From: Dyadobacter subterraneus | GTDB lineage: Bacteria > Bacteroidota > Bacteroidia > Cytophagales > Spirosomataceae | Direction: 5' to 3' | NCBI RefSeq assembly: GCF_015221875.1 | Contig: NZ_JACYGY010000001.1 | Location: forward strand, 372,001 to 436,000 | DNA: 64,000 nucleotides | Shown: piece after piece, positions 8,990 through 16,451 of the stretch | How the letters are laid out: each line of letters opens with the position of its first letter | Position numbering within the stretch: the first letter of the stretch is position 1 | The notes under the pieces: generated by a model | Told to the model about the DNA's origin: nothing | What the model saw: the letters and a program-made list of their open reading frames with translations, nothing else | Databases searched by the model: none | Translations under genes and position numbers: made by a program

Positions 8990-9653
8990 TGCAGCTAATA
9001 AGGTTAAGTTTTAATAATAACTGTGTTTTTGATTAAAACTATTTCACGCTTCAAAATATATTTTATTTTGAATGGCAAAAGTTAGATTTTTAATAATTTC
9101 TCTCTCTCCTGTTGTTTTTAGAATTAGTGAATCTAATTTCGATTGAAATATTTAATACAAAATTGAATATTTTAATAATTGCATAAAAGAGCCATTTTGC
9201 TACTTCTGTGTAAATTTTTAGCTACGTTTTGATCAACTACAAATATCAAATTCTATAATGTTCGCGATAGTCTGTAAGTGTCCCTAAAACTCAGACAATC
9301 TGAAAAGACATAAAATCCTAATTACCTTGAAACTGCAGACCGTTGGGAAATCTCACTAATACCGCCGTTTTTGCGGACAGTTATTTGTTTTTTAGCCATC
9401 TGTGATCTGCTTTATACTTTACAAAATCACCAAATAAGCCAAACCAACATTGGGAGCGGGTAGTATGCTCTGGTGCGCGATGTCGTAATTGGTTTAATGG
9501 AGCTTAACCCAGCGTTTCTTTAAAACCAAGAAGTGGTACCGGAAAAAAATCAAAAAATATAAGCAGGTAAAAGGAGGGTAAAACTCCTACCTGCTTGAAA
9601 CCCACCAAAGCAACCACCTAACATTGCGGTATCAAACAAAAAAACGCTATGTT
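8990..9653. other. Gene-free AT-rich stretch at the left border of the mobile element
   Basis: About 660 bases without a convincing reading frame. The first 250 bases are strongly AT-rich with T- and A-runs. The second half is less biased and contains the hairpin at 9561-9596. In related Bacteroidota elements an integrase gene normally occupies this position; I see no integrase motif or remnant here. Confidence 0.5.
9561..9596 (+). repeat. Hairpin upstream of the excisionase-like gene
   Basis: AAGCAGGTA plus GGAG on the left pair with CTCC plus TACCTGCTT on the right, with a small AAA bulge and a 7-base loop. No T-run follows, so it does not look like a simple terminator. It lies about 58 bases before the ATG at 9654 and could be a leader structure or a protein-binding site. 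Confidence 0.45.
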
Positions 9654-9995
9654 ATGGAACAGTACTCATTTGATCAGCTGCCACGCGCAGTTTCCGAGCT
9701 TCATCAGAAGCTTGACGTCCTTCAGGATCTTATTTTGGAATCACGGCAGGCAGTGCCACCCGCCGTTGAGCTGATGACTATCACACAAGCCGCTGAATTT
9801 CTTAATCTTTCGGTGCAGACCCTGTATGGTAAGGTATGTCACAAGGAAATTCCTGTCAGCAAGAAAGGGAAGCGGCTTTATTTCTACAAGTCTGAATTGG
9901 AAGACTGGATCCGCTCAGGGAAAAAGAAAACCTTGGCAGAGTTAAAACAGGAGTTTCCAGCTATGGTCAGGACTGGTAAGGGGAAATTACGGTAA
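9654..9995 (+). CDS. Helix-turn-helix excisionase-like protein
   Basis: A 113-residue MerR/excisionase-type DNA-binding protein. The N-terminus (MEQYSFDQLPRAVSELHQKL) forms a short coiled coil. The HTH follows: MTITQAAEFLNLSVQTLYGK, then a wing with PVSKKGKRLYFYKSELEDWI. This arrangement is typical of Bacteroidota integrative and mobilizable elements, where the protein helps excision or controls element genes. The ATG at 9654 is preferred to the one at 9624 because homologues begin at this kind of motif. It is 21 bases upstream of the helicase gene and probably cotranscribed with it. Confidence 0.75.
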   Translation: MEQYSFDQLPRAVSELHQKLDVLQDLILESRQAVPPAVELMTITQAAEFLNLSVQTLYGKVCHKEIPVSKKGKRLYFYKSELEDWIRSGKKKTLAELKQEFPAMVRTGKGKLR

Positions 9996-10016
9996 ACCAT
10001 CAATTTTTGTCTATTT

Positions 10017-11243
10017 ATGTCAGCTAATAACTATCCGTTAAACATGCCAGGCAGTTATATACGGGTGCAGACGGGCTATTACAAAAAGTGTTTGCAGCCT
10101 ACTGTCAACAAAGAATTCACGGAAATGTGGATACCATGGTCGTCTGAAATGCTCCGACAGGATCTTGAACCAAGCCAAATCAAAAAGATCAAAAAGTTTG
10201 ACGGTTTCTGCTGTGTTCCGGATCATCTGGACTATAAAGAAATCGTCGGCAACTTTTACAATCTTTATCACCGGCTCGATGCCCGACCACAGCCAGGTGA
10301 GCCTGTGGCTACTCTTGGATTTATTAAACACATATTCGGTGAACAGTTTGAGATCGGTCTGGATTATTTGAGTCTGCTCTACCAACGGCCAACGCAGAAA
10401 CTGCCCGTTTTGTGTCTGGTATCCAAAGAGCGAAAAACTGGAAAGACCACCTTTCTGAATTTTCTCAAATTGATTTTCGGAAAAAATATGACTTTTAATG
10501 GTAACAGCGACTTTCGCTCACAGTTTAATTCTGACTGGATGAATACGCTTATCATTGCGGTAGATGAGGTGCTGCTGGATAGAAGAGAAGATTCTGAAAA
10601 GATAAAAAACCTGAGTACGGCAAGAAACTCAAAGGTGGAAGCGAAAGGAAAAGACCGGAAGGAAACCGAGTTCTTTGGAAAGTTTGTATTATGCTCAAAC
10701 AACGAGGAAAATTTCATTGTGATTGATCCTGCTGAAACACGCTACTGGATTCGTAAGGTTCCGGTATTGCCTTCGGAAAATATCCACCTTTTGGATATGA
10801 TGGCCAAGGAAATTCCTTCTTTTCTATATTATCTGCTATCCCGGAATTTATCAGTTCCGGTGCCGTTGACCAGAATGTGGTTTTCAGAAAGACAAATACG
10901 GACCGAAGCACTTATGCGGGTGATCCGAAATAACCGTAACCGACTGGAAACAGAAATGCTTTTCATTCTCCGTGAAATCTTTGAGAATACTGGCACTAAC
11001 AAGCTGGAATTTACCAACAAAGATATGCTGGAACTCTTGAAGCGGAATATGCCGCGGTTGACAAGACAACAGATTTCCAATGTCCTTCAGAATGATTGGG
11101 GGCTGCGGCCGGCACCCAATAGTTTAAACTACCAAACGTATTTGTACAACAGTGCTAATGATTTGGTTAGTGTACATTCTACTGGGAGATATTACAGCAT
11201 TTCCATGAATTGGGTGAGTCAAAAGTTTGATGAGAACACCTAA
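10017..11243 (+). CDS. D5/VapE-like replicative helicase (SF3-type ATPase)
   Basis: A 408-residue protein resembling the primase-helicase ATPases of phages, plasmids and integrative elements. The Walker A region is LVSKERKTGKTTFLNFL (about 135-150), followed by Walker B IIAVDEVLLDR (about 180-190). A polar motif typical of superfamily 3 (GKFVLCSNNEENFI) follows, then a conserved arginine region (ETRYWIRKVPVL). The C-terminus (about 310-400) looks like a winged-helix DNA-binding domain. It should unwind element DNA for replication. Upstream is the HTH gene; downstream are the heptamer repeats and the primase, a typical replication cassette. Confidence 0.75.
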   Translation: MSANNYPLNMPGSYIRVQTGYYKKCLQPTVNKEFTEMWIPWSSEMLRQDLEPSQIKKIKKFDGFCCVPDHLDYKEIVGNFYNLYHRLDARPQPGEPVATLGFIKHIFGEQFEIGLDYLSLLYQRPTQKLPVLCLVSKERKTGKTTFLNFLKLIFGKNMTFNGNSDFRSQFNSDWMNTLIIAVDEVLLDRREDSEKIKNLSTARNSKVEAKGKDRKETEFFGKFVLCSNNEENFIVIDPAETRYWIRKVPVLPSENIHLLDMMAKEIPSFLYYLLSRNLSVPVPLTRMWFSERQIRTEALMRVIRNNRNRLETEMLFILREIFENTGTNKLEFTNKDMLELLKRNMPRLTRQQISNVLQNDWGLRPAPNSLNYQTYLYNSANDLVSVHSTGRYYSISMNWVSQKFDENT

Positions 11244-11425
11244 AATGGAATCTAAGTGATTAATAGTCAGCTAACAATTTACTCATCAAAGTATTTGATT
11301 CTATGATGAGGTTTGATGAGTACGATGAAAAAACTCATCATTGGGATTATATCTGATGAGTTTGTGATGAGCCTATAACTGTATTATCTATCAGATAATT
11401 AAACGTATTTCTCATCATCTCATCA
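11228..11425. repeat. Nine TGATGAG/CTCATCA heptamers, iteron-like
   Basis: Exact TGATGAG occurs at 11228, 11304, 11314, 11354 and 11365, and its complement CTCATCA at 11282, 11334, 11411 and 11419, all within 198 bases. Four copies extend to TTTGATGAG. The cluster starts at the helicase stop codon and ends just before the primase gene, in an otherwise AT-rich gap. Such arrays between replication genes commonly bind an initiator, so this is a candidate origin or control region of the mobile element. The repeats are directly visible; the function is inferred. Confidence 0.65.
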
Positions 11426-11484
11426 AAAATATGGTTGCCACCAGGCATCCTAAAAAGTCTTTGTTTTTCAAAAAAGATAAAACC

Positions 11485-12426
11485 ATGAATATCAATCAAC
11501 TAAACCAGATGCCGATTGAGGATTTTCTGGAAAGGGTCGGCGTTGTCGCCAGCCATAAAAAGGGGGAGAATTATTGGTACATTTCTCCAGTTCGCGAGCC
11601 TGAGCATACACCTTCCTTTAAAGTAAATACAAACATTAACCGTTGGTATGATTACGGAATACAGCAGGGCGGAAAACTCTTTGATCTGGCTCAAAAGTTG
11701 AATCCACATCTGGATGCCACAGGTCTGATTGCAAAGGTCAGCGATATCTTTATGTTTGAACAGCAACCTTCTTTGACTCATTCTTTCACGCGACATATAT
11801 ACCCGGACGTTCAACTAGAAAAACCCACTTCACAGGCTATTGTAATCAGTGAAGTAAGACCACTTGGCAGTAATAAAGCGATTACTGAGTATCTTCAAAA
11901 TAGGGGAATTGATTTTGGAATTTCCAAACTGTACTGCCGGGAAGTATACTATCAGATCGAGGATAGAAGATACTTCGCAGCAGGTTTCAAAAACAGGTCT
12001 GGCGGATATGAATTGCGAAGCCAATATTTTAAGGGCTCATCTTCTCCCAAGGATATTACGCATATCGAAAATGGTAACCGATCGATTTGTGTACTGGAAG
12101 GTTTTATGGATTTTTTATCCCTTCTGACGCTGAGGAAAGAAGAGCCGATCCGTAGCGATTTTCTGGTATTGAACTCTGTTAGTTTTGTGGATCGCAGTAT
12201 GGATATTTTAAAAGATTACAAAAATGTCTTTCTCTATTTGGATCATGATAACGCTGGCAGAAAGGCTTTGGGAAAATATGAAGCAGCCAATCTTAATATC
12301 ATTAATGCTTCCAATACTTATCAGAAATTTAAGGATCTCAATGAATATTTATTAGACCTACAATCAACACAACAGGAGTCAAAACAAAGCCGGACTTTCA
12401 AAAAAGCCCGGGGCTTGGGCCTGTAA
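11485..12426 (+). CDS. DnaG-like primase with CHC2 and Toprim domains
   Basis: A 313-residue element-encoded primase. The N-terminal CHC2-like region has YWYISPVREPEHTPSFKV and NRWYDYGIQQGGKLFDL, the usual motif pattern but without obvious zinc cysteines. The Toprim domain is seen in ICVLEGFMDFLSL (conserved Glu) and NVFLYLDHDNAGRKAL (DxD). It lays primers for replication of the mobile element, working with the helicase at 10017. I use the ATG at 11485 (MNINQLNQMPIEDFLERVG), where homologues start; an in-frame ATG exists at 11431. The C-terminal helicase-binding domain of chromosomal DnaG is absent, as usual for element primases. Confidence 0.8.
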   Translation: MNINQLNQMPIEDFLERVGVVASHKKGENYWYISPVREPEHTPSFKVNTNINRWYDYGIQQGGKLFDLAQKLNPHLDATGLIAKVSDIFMFEQQPSLTHSFTRHIYPDVQLEKPTSQAIVISEVRPLGSNKAITEYLQNRGIDFGISKLYCREVYYQIEDRRYFAAGFKNRSGGYELRSQYFKGSSSPKDITHIENGNRSICVLEGFMDFLSLLTLRKEEPIRSDFLVLNSVSFVDRSMDILKDYKNVFLYLDHDNAGRKALGKYEAANLNIINASNTYQKFKDLNEYLLDLQSTQQESKQSRTFKKARGLGL

Positions 12427-12439
12427 TTGTCTTCAGGGA

Positions 12440-12497
12440 GCAAGTTTGTGTTTTCGCTTCACGAAAACCCGCCCTGCTCTGGCAGGACTCAACTTGC
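12440..12497 (+). other. Candidate oriT: nested inverted repeats before mobC
   Basis: Outer arms GCAAGTT (12440-12446) and AACTTGC (12491-12497) enclose two hairpins: GTTTTCG-CTTCA-CGAAAAC (12450-12468) and CCTGC-TCTG-GCAGG (12473-12486). The block lies between the primase and the mobC/relaxase genes, the usual place for a transfer origin, and has no coding potential. No T-run makes a terminator obvious. The nick site cannot be assigned from sequence alone. Confidence 0.45.
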
Positions 12498-12555
12498 CTT
12501 TTTCTCCCGTTGGTCAAAAAAGGTTTGAAACAGATTACTCAAAAGTGTGAAAGAT

Positions 12556-12927
12556 ATGACAGAGATAAAGGAGAAAAGAGTTTCTAAATCCAAAGGAGGA
12601 AGACCGCTCAAGAAGGTCAAACGCGAAAGTCATTTGATGGTCAGGCTGACAGAAAACGAGCGGTTTCTGGTCGAAGAAAAATCAAAAGAAGCAGGCATGC
12701 GACCAAGCGAATGGTTTCGTCAGGCGGCAAAAAAAGCAAAGGTAATTGCACGCCTAAAACCAGAGGATGGGGAGTTTCTTAGAATGCTGGCCGGGCTTGC
12801 CAATAACCTGAATCAGCTTACGCGGCTGGCGCATAAGGATGGCCTGATCACCGTTCAAAAAAAGTGCCGGGAGCTACTTTTTGAAATTGATGAAGTACTT
12901 AAACACCTGAGAAGCGATGATCGGTAA
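12556..12927 (+). CDS. mobC: MobC-like relaxosome accessory protein
   Basis: A 123-residue basic protein of the plasmid mobilization MobC type. A lysine-rich N-terminus is followed by a ribbon-helix-helix-like segment (LMVRLTENERFLVEEKSKEA) and the motif RPSEWFRQAAKKAKV. The C-terminal helix region (LAGLANNLNQLTRLAHKDG) matches the family's characteristic NLNQ motif. It should bind oriT next to the relaxase and help strand nicking. The ATG at 12556 is preferred over a GTG at 12547. It overlaps the relaxase gene by 11 bases, so the two are translationally coupled. Confidence 0.8.
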   Translation: MTEIKEKRVSKSKGGRPLKKVKRESHLMVRLTENERFLVEEKSKEAGMRPSEWFRQAAKKAKVIARLKPEDGEFLRMLAGLANNLNQLTRLAHKDGLITVQKKCRELLFEIDEVLKHLRSDDR

Positions 12928-13852
12928 ACTCACGATTGGAAGGAGTTTTGCGGGTGTGGTGCGCTATGTCATGCAGAAGCCTGAGGCCAGACTTCTGCAT
13001 GCTGATGGAGTCAGGGAAAGTAGCATTCAATCTGTGATCGATGATTTTAATACGCAGCGGAAAATAAACCCGGAGCTTAGTCGTGCAGTCGGCCACGTTG
13101 CTTTGAGCTGGAGTAAGAATGACATAGAAAAACTTTCACGTGAAATCATGATACAACGGGCGCAAGAATACATGCAAAAAATGAAAATCAGTGAAACCCA
13201 GTATTTGATTGTCGAACATCGCGACCGAAATCATCCGCACCTGCATATCATTTATAACCGTGTAGATAACAAAGGTAAAACGATCTCAGACCGGCTGCAG
13301 AAAGTCCGGAATCAAAAGGTTTGCAAAGAGATGACGCTCAAACACGGCTATTATCTTGGAAAGGATAAATCACTGGTCAATCGGCACCGGTTAACTGGTG
13401 CTGATAAGGTTAAATACGAGTTGTATGATGCCATTACGAAGGCGAGCCAGAAAGCAAAAAACTGGAATGAGCTGGCTGCATTACTTAAAGAGCGAGACAT
13501 AGGGATCGTATTTAAATATAAATCAGGCAGCCAGCAGATCCAGGGAATCAGTTTTAGTAAAGGCGGTATTAAAATGAAAGGGTCAGAAATTGACCGGGGG
13601 CTTAGTTTTGCCAAACTCGATGAAAAGATCCGGCAGAATCAAAATCAACTAATAAACCAGCACTCACAGCCTACTTTGAGAGAATATTCCCCCGGAAGGA
13701 CTTCGCCTTCTCTGTTTATAGATTCCCGGCCGCCAATATCCAATGATAGTTTGCTTAATGATCTTTTAAAACCGGAGCAAATTTCTGAGGAGCAAACACC
13801 ATACGAGCTTAGAAAAAAGAAACATCAAAAACGTAAAGGACATAGTTTATGA
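12917..13852 (+). CDS. mobB: MobB-like relaxase/mobilization nuclease
   Basis: A 311-residue MOB_P-type relaxase that nicks oriT and leads the strand into a recipient. The N-terminal GKLTIGRSFAGVVRYVMQK carries a candidate catalytic tyrosine (Y in VVRYV). The metal-binding histidines appear in VEHRDRNHPHLHIIYNRVD (HxH), preceded by AVGHVALSWSKND. The region after about 250 is Gln/Pro-rich and looks disordered. It follows mobC with an 11-base overlap and overlaps the next gene by 4 bases (ATGA). No coupling protein or type IV secretion genes are present, so the element would depend on a helper conjugative element. Confidence 0.85.
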   Translation: MIGKLTIGRSFAGVVRYVMQKPEARLLHADGVRESSIQSVIDDFNTQRKINPELSRAVGHVALSWSKNDIEKLSREIMIQRAQEYMQKMKISETQYLIVEHRDRNHPHLHIIYNRVDNKGKTISDRLQKVRNQKVCKEMTLKHGYYLGKDKSLVNRHRLTGADKVKYELYDAITKASQKAKNWNELAALLKERDIGIVFKYKSGSQQIQGISFSKGGIKMKGSEIDRGLSFAKLDEKIRQNQNQLINQHSQPTLREYSPGRTSPSLFIDSRPPISNDSLLNDLLKPEQISEEQTPYELRKKKHQKRKGHSL

Positions 13853-14433
13853 AAAAGATAGAAGAACAATTAGAGGGAATCGAAGAAATACTTTCTGTAC
13901 TAATTAAGAAAACATCAGCCATCGAAGGTTTGATCCAGAGGTCAGATCAGGTGCCCGATGCTACAAACAATGACATGATTGCAGAAATTAAAAGTCACGT
14001 ACTGAAATTGCCAACGGCTAATGTTTTGTTGGGAACGCTTACAGCGATTCAGAAAAACATACAGTTTATTCCAAGGGAAACGAAAGTTGAGAATTACCAC
14101 CATTTCGATTTGAAGTCAAAAGGATTTATCATCTCTGCTGCAATTCTCTTGATTGTTTCAACACTTTGCATCGGAATGGCAGTCAGTAGTTTCAGGGAAA
14201 ATTCTCGTTTACAGGCAAGTGATTTAAAGTACCGGATGATTCGGCAGGTTTACCCTGGGATAGGAGCCTGGGCTGATAGCACCTATTTTCGAGATCCGCA
14301 GTCCGCTGAATCAGAGACGCAGAAATTAGAAGCGCGAGAGCTTGTTTTGAAGGATGCAGAGAAGCTTTTGAAACAAAAACAACAAGAGACTGAAAATGCT
14401 CAGAATATCCTTAAAAAGCTCAGAAAGGAGTAG
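13849..14433 (+). CDS. Single-pass membrane coiled-coil protein of the mob operon
   Basis: A 194-residue protein with an N-terminal helical region (MKKIEEQLEGIEEILSVLIK), one transmembrane helix near residues 100-123 (IISAAILLIVSTLCIGMAV) and a long C-terminal coiled coil rich in Lys, Glu and Gln. It overlaps the relaxase by ATGA. Proteins of this layout are common directly after mobB in Bacteroidota mobilization modules, but I know of no assigned function. It may tether the relaxosome to the membrane, which is inference. Confidence 0.6.
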   Translation: MKKIEEQLEGIEEILSVLIKKTSAIEGLIQRSDQVPDATNNDMIAEIKSHVLKLPTANVLLGTLTAIQKNIQFIPRETKVENYHHFDLKSKGFIISAAILLIVSTLCIGMAVSSFRENSRLQASDLKYRMIRQVYPGIGAWADSTYFRDPQSAESETQKLEARELVLKDAEKLLKQKQQETENAQNILKKLRKE

Positions 14434-14567
14434 TTTGGATCAAAAAGGACTGATGCTGCTGAATAATCCCTTTTAATAACTTAAAAGGGTGAATTTGGCA
14501 TCATTAGTCTGTAAAAGTTTGTGTTTGGCCGTAAAAGTTTACTTTTGGCAAGATTGACATTTTCTAA

Positions 14568-15263
14568 TTAAGCAAGATTGGCTCCAAAGCAGAATTCTGT
14601 TAAACTACCAATAATATACCGAGCTCGCCTCTGCTCAGTGTGTTCCAAATGAGAGCTAATCCATTCTTCAATATACTGATTCTCCAGCATTAGCTTAAAT
14701 TCCTGCTGCAAATAGGATTTAACATTTTTGTCAGCAGAACTCATCTCCTGCCATAAGGTTGTTCGGTGATTGAAAATGTAAACTAAGTCTTCAAAATCCG
14801 TACTGGTTCGGCCATCATTACCTCCTCTATTTTTAAATGCTTCAAGCTTGGTGGCAATGAAATATTCCGGACGGAAAATATTAATGTTGTATCCATCCCC
14901 AATGTCATACTTCATCGCTGTCTTGAAACCTTGGGGATACCAAATATTGCTAAATCCAAGTATTTTTTCCTCGGTTGGCATAATGTCAACAGTGATCCCT
15001 TGGATTTTATACCGGCATATTACTCCTGATTCAATGTCGTTGACAAATCTTTTCGATCTTAACTTTTCCTCCAAACTTGTATAATCCCTGTAGTCTGCTA
15101 ATTCAATCAGAACGTCAACATCGTCCGTAGGGCGGATTTCTTCTGCTATTCGCTGTACATATAGCGCGACAGTAGCTCCACCAACGAAAATCACCGCATC
15201 TTGCAGCTCTTCTAATGCATCATAGACTGCTTTTATTCGGAGTAAATTTTGTCTTTGACTCAT
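14568..15263 (-). CDS. AbiEii-like nucleotidyltransferase (putative toxin)
   Basis: A 231-residue protein of the nucleotidyltransferase fold. The G-G motif is in FVGGATVALYV (27-37) and the catalytic acidic motif in RPTDDVDVLIEL (44-55, D48 and D50). The downstream FIATKLEAFKNRGG carries the conserved lysine of AbiEii/type IV toxin-like enzymes. Such enzymes can modify tRNA ends and stop growth; that activity is family knowledge and untested here. The start codon shares one base (TAATG) with the stop of the upstream regulator, so the pair is coupled like a toxin-antitoxin operon. It ends about 130 bases from the convergent mob operon. Confidence 0.7.
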   Translation of the reverse strand: MSQRQNLLRIKAVYDALEELQDAVIFVGGATVALYVQRIAEEIRPTDDVDVLIELADYRDYTSLEEKLRSKRFVNDIESGVICRYKIQGITVDIMPTEEKILGFSNIWYPQGFKTAMKYDIGDGYNINIFRPEYFIATKLEAFKNRGGNDGRTSTDFEDLVYIFNHRTTLWQEMSSADKNVKSYLQQEFKLMLENQYIEEWISSHLEHTEQRRARYIIGSLTEFCFGANLA

Positions 15264-15778
15264 TATTTAAGAATTATAATTTTCAGTTGCTCCAAGGCCA
15301 TTTTTTTCTCCCTTGACCGTCCAACTCTCAGAATATCTATACTTGATAATAGCAGATAAAGCTTCTCATCTTCCAATGCAGCTTGTGGAACCCCCTTATG
15401 TAAAGGTTCGATAGATAGCCCCCTGATCGGTCCCTCTTCATATTTCCAAACGTAATCAACAGACCCTGAAAATTGATTTTTGTAAAATGGGTGTGAATGT
15501 GCAGTGGGTATACCTGTAACAATTTGCCCCGGTATCACTGGGAATACGTACGAAAAGCCGAATTCTATAAATTCCATAAGGCTAGTCAAACGTAATTTTT
15601 TTTTGCTTTCATCAATGAGACCGGCTGTATGACTACGGCTAAGTGATTCCGAAACTTCTGAAATACTTATGTAGAGTTTAGCCGACAGATCTCTATACTG
15701 CCAGGCAGTATCACCCAGACTGATGATCTTAAGTAAAATTACTATATCCAAAGGACGCATTCCGTTATGTGCTCTCAT
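15263..15778 (-). CDS. Winged-helix regulator, putative antitoxin partner
   Basis: A 171-residue protein. The ATG at 15778 (MRAHNGMRPLDIVILLKI) is chosen because the longer frame to 15826 would read through the palindrome. The HTH is WQYRDLSAKLYISISEVSES, followed by SRSHTAGLIDESKKKLRLT as wing. The C-terminal part (90-171) is of unknown fold. Position and coupling to the nucleotidyltransferase resemble AbiEi/AbiEii-type pairs, where the winged-helix protein represses its own operon. A 16-bp palindrome immediately upstream is a plausible operator. Confidence 0.65.
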   Translation of the reverse strand: MRAHNGMRPLDIVILLKIISLGDTAWQYRDLSAKLYISISEVSESLSRSHTAGLIDESKKKLRLTSLMEFIEFGFSYVFPVIPGQIVTGIPTAHSHPFYKNQFSGSVDYVWKYEEGPIRGLSIEPLHKGVPQAALEDEKLYLLLSSIDILRVGRSREKKMALEQLKIIILK

Positions 15779-15794
15779 GGCATAAAGATACAAA

Positions 15795-15831
15795 ATTGTT
15801 TGCTGTTCGCAAATCGCGAACAGCAAACAAT
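15795..15831. promoter_or_regulatory. 16-bp-arm palindrome, candidate operator
   Basis: Left arm ATTGTTTGCTGTTCGC, five bases AAATC, then the exact complement GCGAACAGCAAACAAT. It ends 17 bases before the ATG at 15778 of the winged-helix gene. On that strand TATCTTTA lies just before the ATG, close to the TAnnTTTG promoter consensus, so a bound protein would block transcription. Autoregulation by the winged-helix protein is inferred. Confidence 0.65.
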
Positions 15832-15876
15832 AAGAATTATTATTTTCAAATTTTGGGACGAAATTATAGACTTTTA

Positions 15877-16314
15877 TTAGATATTCTTTTTTTGACTATC
15901 CAGCAATCTTAGCAGCAATTCATTTTTTTCTTGTTCCGCTTTTAGAAGGCGCTCGTAAAGTTTTTTATTTTCCTCAAGTGCTTCAACCCATTTATCTATT
16001 GGATTTATATTAAATGATGGATTGTAGTTTACAATACCATTTGTATCATGGAATGTGTTAGATATGATATTTATGGCTTGCTGTTCATCAAAGTTCTTGA
16101 TAGCGTCGGCTGGAACCTGTAATATTTTCGCCACTTGATCTAAAATATCCTGTTCTATGGTTTCCTTTTGTTCCAGTAGTGACACCCTTTTTTGAGTCCA
16201 ATCTTCGCCCAATTCATACGCAAGCCCCTCTTGCTTAATTCCAAGCATTTCCCGGAAACGCTTTACGTTTCTGCCTTGATGTATGTTTTTGGTTGTGTCA
16301 GAAGATGAGTTCAT
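15877..16314 (-). CDS. Xre-family helix-turn-helix regulator
   Basis: A 145-residue DNA-binding protein. The N-terminal Xre/Cro domain is NVKRFREMLGIKQEGLAYEL through RVSLLEQKETIEQDILDQVAK. Residues 75-145 form a linker and a leucine-rich coiled coil (KLYERLLKAEQEKNELLLRL) typical of Bacteroidota Xre proteins. It is divergent from the three-repeat protein at 16452; the 137 bases between hold several TTCTAAAA/TTTTAGAA elements that may be its operator. It could repress the neighbouring accessory genes. Confidence 0.75.
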   Translation of the reverse strand: MNSSSDTTKNIHQGRNVKRFREMLGIKQEGLAYELGEDWTQKRVSLLEQKETIEQDILDQVAKILQVPADAIKNFDEQQAINIISNTFHDTNGIVNYNPSFNINPIDKWVEALEENKKLYERLLKAEQEKNELLLRLLDSQKKNI

Positions 16315-16350
16315 ACCGTAAATGTAAGAGCTGATAGGTAGATATTAAAG

Positions 16351-16403
16351 TTCTAAAATAGTCGTTTCTAGCTAAAATTCCCAATTTTAGAATTTTTTAG
16401 AAA
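16351..16403. promoter_or_regulatory. Cluster of TTCTAAAAT/ATTTTAGAA half-sites
   Basis: TTCTAAAAT at 16351-16359, a perfect inverted repeat CTAAAATT-CCC-AATTTTAG at 16372-16390, ATTTTAGAA at 16384-16392, and TTTTTAGAAA at 16394-16403. The cluster lies in the divergent region between the Xre gene and the gene at 16452 and looks like a multi-site repressor operator. Some A/T similarity is expected by chance in this AT-rich gap. Confidence 0.5.
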
Positions 16404-16451
16404 TCTGGTTTAGCTCAATTTTCGGGATGATTTATCGTAAATGACAAAATT

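Noticed and set aside
320..9460. Similar AAGCCAACATTGG (near 334) and AAACCAACATTGG (near 9440)
   Set aside because: A short match with one mismatch over 9 kb is not enough to propose attachment repeats.
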